Shown here: positions 6,669 through 11,027 of the stretch, in pieces | Layout: the number at the start of each line of letters is the position of its first letter | Position numbering within the stretch: the first letter of the stretch is position 1 | Origin: Clostridiaceae bacterium | GTDB taxonomy: Bacteria > Bacillota > Clostridia > Acetivibrionales > DTU013 | Direction: 5' to 3' | Assembly: GCA_012799845.1 (NCBI GenBank) | Contig: JAAZKL010000016.1 | Location: forward strand, 1 to 11,027 | DNA: 11,027 nt | Position numbers and translations under genes: made by a program | Notes under the pieces: model-generated | Database searches by the model: none | The model's input: the letters and a program-made list of their open reading frames with translations, nothing else | What the model was told of the DNA's origin: nothing

Positions 6669-7157
6669 TCAGTTAATTTGCTCCGCGCTTTCTATTCTTG
6701 CGTAATAAGTTGCTTTCCCGACCCTGATAACCAACACCTGGCCCACATAGTATTTCGAACCCCCTATTGTCAGCCCGGAAGAACTGACCTTCCCCGGCGT
6801 TTCCATTACGAGCCTGGCCGAAACGAATCCTTCCTTTTTCGTCTTCACCTGCTTGCCTTCCTGATCGGCTCCCCAGTTGATCGAATCGCCGGTCTCTATA
6901 CTGACCAGCTTGCCGAAGCTGATGTTCTGGAAGGACTCTGTAACAGGATCGCCGGGCTTGGTGTTCGATGCCGTGAATTCGTTGACTTCCTCCTGGAACA
7001 TGATCAGCCGCATCCTGTCCTCTGAAGCGGCCGCCTTTTCCGGCGAAAACACCCCCGCCCTGTACAGGACGAACAAAGCTGCGGCCAACAGTATCACGAG
7101 GAAAGTAAGGTCTATGATATTTATTTTGCCGAACAGCTTTCCGTTTTTATCGATCAT
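6669..7157 (-). CDS. DUF4330 family membrane protein
   Basis: A 162-residue protein with the family's typical N-terminus (MIDKNGKLFGKINIIDLTF), one TM (about 14-36) and an external domain of about 125 residues containing GDPVTESFQNISFGK, a GDSINW turn and SKYYVGQ. No catalytic motif is apparent. DUF4330 has no established function that I know of; members are found in Firmicutes. The start codon overlaps the end of the glycosyltransferase gene by 11 bases, and GGAGAGG lies upstream inside that gene, so the two are almost certainly co-translated. Placement between a glycosyltransferase and a Wzy-type polymerase suggests an accessory role in glycan polymerisation or export, which is inference. 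The fold may be a small beta barrel or swivel domain. Confidence 0.85.
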   Translation of the reverse strand: MIDKNGKLFGKINIIDLTFLVILLAAALFVLYRAGVFSPEKAAASEDRMRLIMFQEEVNEFTASNTKPGDPVTESFQNISFGKLVSIETGDSINWGADQEGKQVKTKKEGFVSARLVMETPGKVSSSGLTIGGSKYYVGQVLVIRVGKATYYARIESAEQIN

Positions 7158-8277
7158 CCTTTGATCCTCTCCTGCTCAGTTCATAAAGTTTATATGTTTC
7201 GGCAGCGGTATTATCGATATTGAACCGCTCCCGGACCAGCTTCAGCCCGTTATCCTCGTACCGCCTCCTGAGTTGGACGTCGTTGATCAGCGAGGCAAGA
7301 GCTTTAGCATATCCCTGCACATCTCCGTACTTTGCAAGAATGCCGCTTTGCTCGCTTTCATTAACGATCTCGGCAGCGCCGCCGCTGTCAGTCGTTATGA
7401 CCGGCAGCCCCGCCGCCATTGCTTCCAGGATGGCTATTCCCAGTGCCTCATTCTGCGAATGAGCTATAAATATATCGGAATCCTTGAGCAACTCTACGAT
7501 ACTGTCCACGTAACCCGGGAAAACAATGTCATCCAGCAGCCCGCCAAATTTTGCCCTGCTGACGACAGCCTCATGAAGCGGACCGCTGCCCGCGAGGACG
7601 AATTTATACTTCTTGCCCGTAAGCCCCAGTGCGCTCCTGTTTTCCTTCATATATTCTATAACATCGATGATGAAATCATGGCCTTTTTCCGGGGAAAACC
7701 TTGAAACGGAAGTAATGAGCATATCTTCCTCGGTAAGCCCCATGTCCTTTCTGAAGGACGAAAGGGAGCACCCAAATTCTGACGGATCGATGCCGTTATA
7801 TATCATCGATATCCTGGTTTCGTCTATTCCTTCTTTGACAAGCTTGTCCCTTACATGCTGGCTCACGGCTATGATGCGGCTGTTGAACCTGGTGAAGAAC
7901 CTGTTGAACAGCACGACCCGCCTGGAATTATCAAAGAGCATATGCCTCGTGTTTATTATGCCCGCCCTGTTGCCGGCCAACCTGGACAATACGCTGATGT
8001 AGTTCTCCCTGAGGAAATGGGTGTGGATGACGTCGATCGAGAGCTGCCCGCAGAGCTTTTTCAATTGCAGGGCCGCTTTCATGTCAAAGGGGCTGCGCAT
8101 TTTCAGCGGGATCATTTTGATCCCCAGTTCCTCAAACGTGCTTTTCCCGAGCCCGTCCTCAGAATATGCGATATAGAACTCGCATGATTTGCCGTGGAGT
8201 TTTTTTGCCAGCGACTGAATATATCTTTCCGATCCTCCGACGCCGAGGTAATTCAATAAATGCAAGACCTTGAGCAT
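7147..8277 (-). CDS. GT4 family glycosyltransferase
   Basis: A GT-B fold retaining glycosyltransferase that transfers a sugar from a nucleotide donor, likely to a lipid-linked glycan at the inner membrane face. Counting from ATG 8277 (376 residues): GVGGSE at 12-17 (N-domain glycine loop), HTHF at 85-88, IYNGID at 159-164, SRFSPEKGH at 192-200 with the Arg and Lys that contact donor phosphate, AGSGP at 229-233, FPGYV at 253-257, and the E-x7-E motif (Glu277, Glu285) followed by SGGAAEI. All key residues are present. I chose 8277 because MLKVLHLLNYLGVGG is where the family begins. An in-frame TTG at 8370 would add 31 residues of repeat-derived sequence and has a poor ribosome site. It is the first gene of the operon with the DUF4330 pair and the polymerase. 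Sugar specificity cannot be read from sequence. Confidence 0.92.
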   Translation of the reverse strand: MLKVLHLLNYLGVGGSERYIQSLAKKLHGKSCEFYIAYSEDGLGKSTFEELGIKMIPLKMRSPFDMKAALQLKKLCGQLSIDVIHTHFLRENYISVLSRLAGNRAGIINTRHMLFDNSRRVVLFNRFFTRFNSRIIAVSQHVRDKLVKEGIDETRISMIYNGIDPSEFGCSLSSFRKDMGLTEEDMLITSVSRFSPEKGHDFIIDVIEYMKENRSALGLTGKKYKFVLAGSGPLHEAVVSRAKFGGLLDDIVFPGYVDSIVELLKDSDIFIAHSQNEALGIAILEAMAAGLPVITTDSGGAAEIVNESEQSGILAKYGDVQGYAKALASLINDVQLRRRYEDNGLKLVRERFNIDNTAAETYKLYELSRRGSKDDR

Positions 8278-8300
8278 ATTCACCGACCTGCCCTGGGATG

Positions 8301-8394
8301 TTCTTATCCTCTGTAATAGTGATGTCCCTGTCGTCAGTTGTAATAGCTGCGTTTCTGTCGACAGTTTCAATACTTCTTTGTCCTCTGTAATTAC
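8301..8394 (-). repeat. Degenerate repeats in the leader of the glycosyltransferase operon
   Basis: On the reverse strand, units beginning TATTGAAACTG, TATTACAACTG and TATTACAGAGG lie 27 bases apart, and an outer copy TAATTACAGAGGA at 8394-8382 resembles the last one. The nine-codon unit length keeps one frame open through the array, which is why the coding region appears to extend past the real start. The array fills most of the expected 5' leader. Confidence 0.6.
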
Positions 8395-8402
8395 TGCATA
8401 CT

Positions 8403-8431
8403 ATTCTACCATATACAGGCACTTGCGTCGA
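8403..8431 (-). promoter_or_regulatory. Candidate promoter of the GT4-DUF4330-Wzy operon
   Basis: The reverse strand reads TCGACG (8431-8426), 17 bases, then TAGAAT (8408-8403), with TGG directly before the -10 as an extended -10 element. Transcription would begin near 8396 and give a leader of about 120 bases filled with the repeats at 8301-8394. The -35 is a four-of-six match, so the extended -10 is the stronger evidence. Confidence 0.5.
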
Positions 8432-8632
8432 GGTATATGTTCATGCTGAATGTCAGCCCGGATATGTCAGGAACGTCAGCCCGGATATGTTCGGACGATG
8501 TGACGGTCCGGTATGTTCATACACTGTGTCCATCCGGATGATCCCAGGCTTGATATCAGCCCAGACATATACTGGAACTTTCATGCTGTTTCTCCAATCT
8601 AATCTAATAGATAGAGAGATATATACAAAGAA
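8432..8632 (+). other. Upstream region of the vWA lipoprotein gene, with short direct repeats
   Basis: GTCAGCCCGGATATGT occurs exactly twice, at 8452-8467 and 8475-8490 (23-base period). Looser relatives follow at 8501-8519 (GACGGTCCGGTATGTTCA) and 8555-8570 (TCAGCCCAGACATAT). Such spaced repeats could be binding sites for a regulator or just a decayed tandem array. I found no convincing sigma-A promoter for the lipoprotein in this stretch. An open frame running through it from 8487 is not supported by any ribosome site. Confidence 0.5.
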
Positions 8633-8648
8633 AAAGGAGGAAACAAAA

Positions 8649-10385
8649 ATGAAAAAGAGAGGTAAGGCTTTACTGGCAACACTGTTATGTGCAGCCATGG
8701 CACTGACGATGGCTGCATGCGGTTCAAAGCAGGCGGGCTCGACCGCGGCAACGGCGCCTGCCGCCAGCTATCCAGACATGTCCCGGTCCTACAGCAGACC
8801 CGGGAGCCAGGCAAATACGCCGGCCATGAAACCCGGGGCGACAACGGCTGATGTGCAGGCTTCCAGCGTACTTCCCATGGATGATGGCGCCATGCTGATC
8901 GCAGCAGCCGAGGGCATGATCCCGGATCAGCCTGACAGCGTGTTTTTTACGGAACCGCAGAACAGAGTTCAGTTCAACACCGAAGAGTACAAATTCTTTG
9001 AAGAGAACCGTCCGATGAATGTCAGCATGTCGCCGCTGTCCACGTTTTCCATCGATGTCGACACAGCTTCGTACAGCAATGTAAGGCGCTACCTCAACAG
9101 CGGCCTGAGGCCGCCCGAGGATGCAGTCAGGATCGAGGAACTGGTCAATTATTTCTCATATGACCTGCCCGAACCTGACGGCGATGTACCGTTCTCGGTC
9201 ACGACGGAAGTCGCGCGTTGCCCCTGGAACGAAAACAATTATCTTGCCATGATAGCGATCCAGGGCAAAAACGTGGAGCACAGGGACCTGCCGAAATCCA
9301 ACCTGGTGTTCCTGCTGGATGTGTCAGGTTCCATGGATTCGCCGATGAAGCTGCCTCTGCTGAAATCCTCGTTCCAACTGTTAGTAGAGCAGCTTGGCGA
9401 AAATGACAGGGTGTCCATCGTGGTGTATGCCGGGGCTTCCGGCGTTGTACTGGAAGGAGCCCGCGGTGATGAAAAGGAAAAGATATTGGCTGCTTTGGAT
9501 GTTCTTGAGGCAGGAGGTTCAACAGCAGGCGCCGCCGGCATCGAGCTCGCTTACAAGGTTGCAAAGGAGAACTTTATCAGCGGCGGCAACAATCGTGTCA
9601 TACTTGCCACCGACGGCGATTTCAACGTGGGAGTGAGCAGCGAAGGCGAACTTACCAGGCTGATCGAGAAAAAGAGGAAGGAAGGTATTTTCCTCAGCGT
9701 TCTCGGCTTCGGCGAAGGAAACTTAAAGGATAACAAGATGGAGGCGCTGGCTGACAAGGGCAACGGCAACTACGCCTATATCGACAGCCTTATGGAGGCC
9801 AAAAAGGTGCTGGTAAATGAAATGGGTTCCACTCTTCTGACTATTGCAAAGGATGTAAAAATACAGGTGGAGTTCAACCCCGCGAAGGTAAAGGAATACC
9901 GCCTTGTAGGCTACGATAACAGGATCCTGCGCAATGAGGACTTCGACGACGATACGAAGGATGCGGGCGAAATCGGGGCCGGCCACAATGTCATTGCCTT
10001 CTACGAAATCGTTCCGTACAGCGAGGGAGAAGCTGCCGAGCTTCCGCAACTGAAGTACCAGACCACCGAAACGCGGCAGGAATGGATGGATGAGTGGATG
10101 GAGGTAAGGATCCGCTATAAGAAGCCCGATTCCGACGTAAGCGAGAAAATCGTGCACACCATTACAGACCGGCATGTTGCTGAGAATCCGTCCGAAAACT
10201 TCGTGTTCGCATCGGCTGTTGCGGAATTCGGCCTGATACTCAGAGACTCGGAGTATAAGGCTGATTCCTCCCTGCGCAATGCGAAACGTCGCGCTGAAGC
10301 CGCACTTGGCGACGACACGGAAGGCTACAGGCGCAATTTCCTGGACCTTGTCGATGCGGCGAGCTCGATGGAGCTGGTACGATAA
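8649..10385 (+). CDS. YfbK-type von Willebrand factor A domain lipoprotein
   Basis: A predicted membrane-anchored extracytoplasmic lipoprotein of 578 residues. The start ATG at 8649 follows AAGGAGG (8634-8640) at ideal spacing. A signal peptide (MKKRGKALLATLLCAAMALT) leads to a lipobox MAAC with the modified Cys at 24. A Ser/Ala/Pro-rich linker runs to about residue 110. A YfbK N-terminal-type segment follows (about 120-215, with STFSIDVDTASYSNVRRYLN). The vWA domain (about 216-395) has an intact MIDAS: DVSGS (Asp224, Ser226, Ser228), Thr292 in GGSTAG and Asp322 in ATDGD, so metal binding is expected. The C-terminal region (about 400-578) matches the DUF3520/YfbK C-terminal type. Length and domain order agree with YfbK relatives. 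Its ligand and role are unknown; vWA domains usually mediate adhesion or complex assembly. It has its own upstream region, divergent from the polysaccharide operon, and no partner gene follows. Confidence 0.92.
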   Translation: MKKRGKALLATLLCAAMALTMAACGSKQAGSTAATAPAASYPDMSRSYSRPGSQANTPAMKPGATTADVQASSVLPMDDGAMLIAAAEGMIPDQPDSVFFTEPQNRVQFNTEEYKFFEENRPMNVSMSPLSTFSIDVDTASYSNVRRYLNSGLRPPEDAVRIEELVNYFSYDLPEPDGDVPFSVTTEVARCPWNENNYLAMIAIQGKNVEHRDLPKSNLVFLLDVSGSMDSPMKLPLLKSSFQLLVEQLGENDRVSIVVYAGASGVVLEGARGDEKEKILAALDVLEAGGSTAGAAGIELAYKVAKENFISGGNNRVILATDGDFNVGVSSEGELTRLIEKKRKEGIFLSVLGFGEGNLKDNKMEALADKGNGNYAYIDSLMEAKKVLVNEMGSTLLTIAKDVKIQVEFNPAKVKEYRLVGYDNRILRNEDFDDDTKDAGEIGAGHNVIAFYEIVPYSEGEAAELPQLKYQTTETRQEWMDEWMEVRIRYKKPDSDVSEKIVHTITDRHVAENPSENFVFASAVAEFGLILRDSEYKADSSLRNAKRRAEAALGDDTEGYRRNFLDLVDAASSMELVR

Positions 10386-10561
10386 CGGCACGGAGAGCGG
10401 CGGGCTCGGTTGGTTGTGACTGGGAGAACGGCTGGTTGGTTACGACTCCAGAAAGCGGCTGGTTTGGCTGTTTCGGCTGTGTAAAGCGACTGGCTTAGGC
10501 GGTTACGGCTGTAAAGCACGGCGGGCTCGGTTAGTTGCGGCTGTCTGGTTTGGTCAGTTGC

Positions 10562-10672
10562 GGCTGTGGAAAGCGGCGGTTTAGGATGGCTGCAGCAGAG
10601 ATCAGCGCACCCGGTTGGTTGTGGCTGTGGAAAGCGGCGGTTTTGGATGGCTGCAGCAGAGATCAGCGCACC
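10562..10672 (+). repeat. 61-bp tandem repeat, two near-identical copies
   Basis: Fifty bases at 10562-10611 recur at 10623-10672 with one visible difference (TTTAGG against TTTTGG). The shared text starts GGCTGTGGAAAGCGGCGG and ends GATCAGCGCACC. The period of 61 is not a multiple of three, which argues against coding. Shorter, older relatives (GGCTGGTTGGTT, GCGGCTGT, AAAGCG) extend back to about 10400. The near-identity indicates recent duplication within an older array. Confidence 0.85.
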
Positions 10673-10745
10673 TGCTTGATTGTAACTGAGAGAGCGGCTA
10701 GCTTAGCTGATTGTAGTATAGAATCATATAAATGTTCGTATAATG

Positions 10746-10784
10746 AGTGCCGGGTGGTCCATTACACAAAAACCGCCTGGCACT
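10746..10784. repeat. REP-like palindromic hairpin
   Basis: AGTGCCGGGTGGT (10746-10758) pairs with ACCGCCTGGCACT (10772-10784): 11 Watson-Crick pairs plus two that are G-U in RNA, with a 13-base loop. Only TT follows, so it is a poor intrinsic terminator. The GTGCC/GGCAC ends are like REP-type palindromes mobilised by IS200-like transposases, but no transposase is in the window. Confidence 0.55.
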
Positions 10785-10868
10785 TTCATGTGTCTGCAAA
10801 ATAGGGTCGGTGTCTACTTTTAGCTTACCACTTCATGTAAAACAGAGAATCAATATCCGAGCGCACAG

Positions 10869-10950
10869 AAACGAAAAAATGGTACAGATTTTACTGATAA
10901 TTTTGACAGCGAGATAAAAAATGCCCATAAACGAAAAAATGGTACATATT
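10869..10950. repeat. 22-bp direct repeat with 60-base period
   Basis: AAACGAAAAAATGGTACA followed by (G/T)ATT occurs at 10869-10890 and 10929-10950, one mismatch, exactly 60 bases apart. The 38 bases between are unrelated and AT-rich. Two copies are too few for a CRISPR array. Spaced repeats of this type occur near the ends of some insertion sequences (IS21 family), which is one possible origin. Confidence 0.6.
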
Positions 10951-10984
10951 GTCGGTTGAACCTGATGAGCTGATAAGGCGAACC

Positions 10985-11027
10985 TAATGAGGCTGATGGG
11001 GCTGATGGAACTGATGGGGCTGATGGA
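10985..11027. repeat. Short CTGATGG(G/A) tandem array at the right edge
   Basis: CTGATGGGGCTGATGGAA is followed by a second copy of the same 18-base unit, with looser versions (CTGATGAG, CTGATAAGG, CTAATGAGG) from about 10962. The array may continue past the window edge, so its full size and any coding role cannot be judged. Confidence 0.65.

Larger units (their letters stand above)
10386..11027. other. Gene-free region rich in repeats
   Basis: I see no credible coding sequence in these 642 bases. Open frames here run through the repeats and have no ribosome site or recognisable protein. Contents in order: degenerate GGCTGGTTGGTT-type repeats (about 10400-10560), a 61-bp tandem repeat (10562-10672), a REP-like hairpin (10746-10784), a spaced 22-bp direct repeat (10869-10950), and a short CTGATGG(G/A) array up to the window edge. 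No clear terminator for the vWA gene was found. Confidence 0.7.

Noticed and set aside
8487..8648. N-terminal extension of the vWA protein from an upstream ATG at 8487
   Set aside because: The extension would bury a textbook lipoprotein signal peptide; AAGGAGG directly before 8649 marks the real start.
9723..10391. 222-codon minus-strand open frame
   Set aside because: It is antisense to the vWA lipoprotein gene, which has a perfect ribosome site, signal peptide and intact MIDAS.
10535..10804. 89-codon plus-strand open frame
   Set aside because: It runs through a 61-bp repeat whose period is not a multiple of three, has no ribosome site and ends within the REP-like hairpin region.
10869..10950. 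Minimal CRISPR array (22-bp repeat, 38-bp spacer)
   Set aside because: Only two copies, no cas genes, an AT-rich non-palindromic repeat, and the right flank turns into a simple tandem array.

Overview
The window looks like a chromosomal segment of an endospore-forming, Gram-positive Clostridia-type bacterium of moderate GC content. The basis is a SpoVB-type flippase, two CtsR-type heptad operators in front of a clostridial-style Hsp20, strong GGAGG-type ribosome sites, a 7TM-DISM-like sensor and DUF4330 proteins. There is no rRNA, tRNA, CRISPR array, phage gene or intact transposase. Species cannot be named from the sequence.

Layout. (1) 1-1529, minus: the N-terminal 510 codons of a large membrane sensor (one N-terminal TM, an extracytoplasmic beta-rich domain, seven TMs, the start of a PAS-like domain). 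Its output domain lies beyond the left edge. (2) 1671-3593, plus, divergent from the sensor: a SpoVB/MATE-like lipid-linked sugar flippase with an unusual in-frame insert of 19-residue repeats of about 135 residues. (3) 3594-3849: promoter region with two CtsR operators bracketing a sigma-A-like promoter. (4) 3850-4296, plus: Hsp20, followed by a long 3' region and a strong intrinsic terminator (4486-4525). (5) 8277 down to 4617, minus: a four-gene surface-polysaccharide operon: GT4 glycosyltransferase, DUF4330 protein, a diverged DUF4330 paralogue, and a Wzy/O-antigen-ligase-like polymerase. (6) 8649-10385, plus: a secreted YfbK-type von Willebrand factor A lipoprotein. (7) 10386-11027: no credible gene, but tandem repeats, a REP-like hairpin and a spaced 22-bp direct repeat.

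How the genes fit together. The GT4 enzyme would extend a lipid-linked glycan, a SpoVB-type flippase is the sort of protein that moves such intermediates across the membrane, and the Wzy-type protein would polymerise or transfer the glycan outside. The two DUF4330 proteins are small single-pass proteins with an external domain, and their position between the glycosyltransferase and the polymerase makes them candidate accessory factors for that pathway. The Hsp20 gene is a separate stress unit. The vWA lipoprotein and the sensor are each divergent from a neighbour and may be independently controlled.

The least ordinary features are the repeat insert in the flippase, the tandem DUF4330 pair, and the recurrent short degenerate tandem repeats in noncoding DNA (6077-6184, 8301-8394, 8452-8490, 10400-10672, 10985-11027). 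I found no clear evidence for a wholly new defence or mobile system. The DUF4330-Wzy-GT4 operon is the best candidate for an under-described functional unit.
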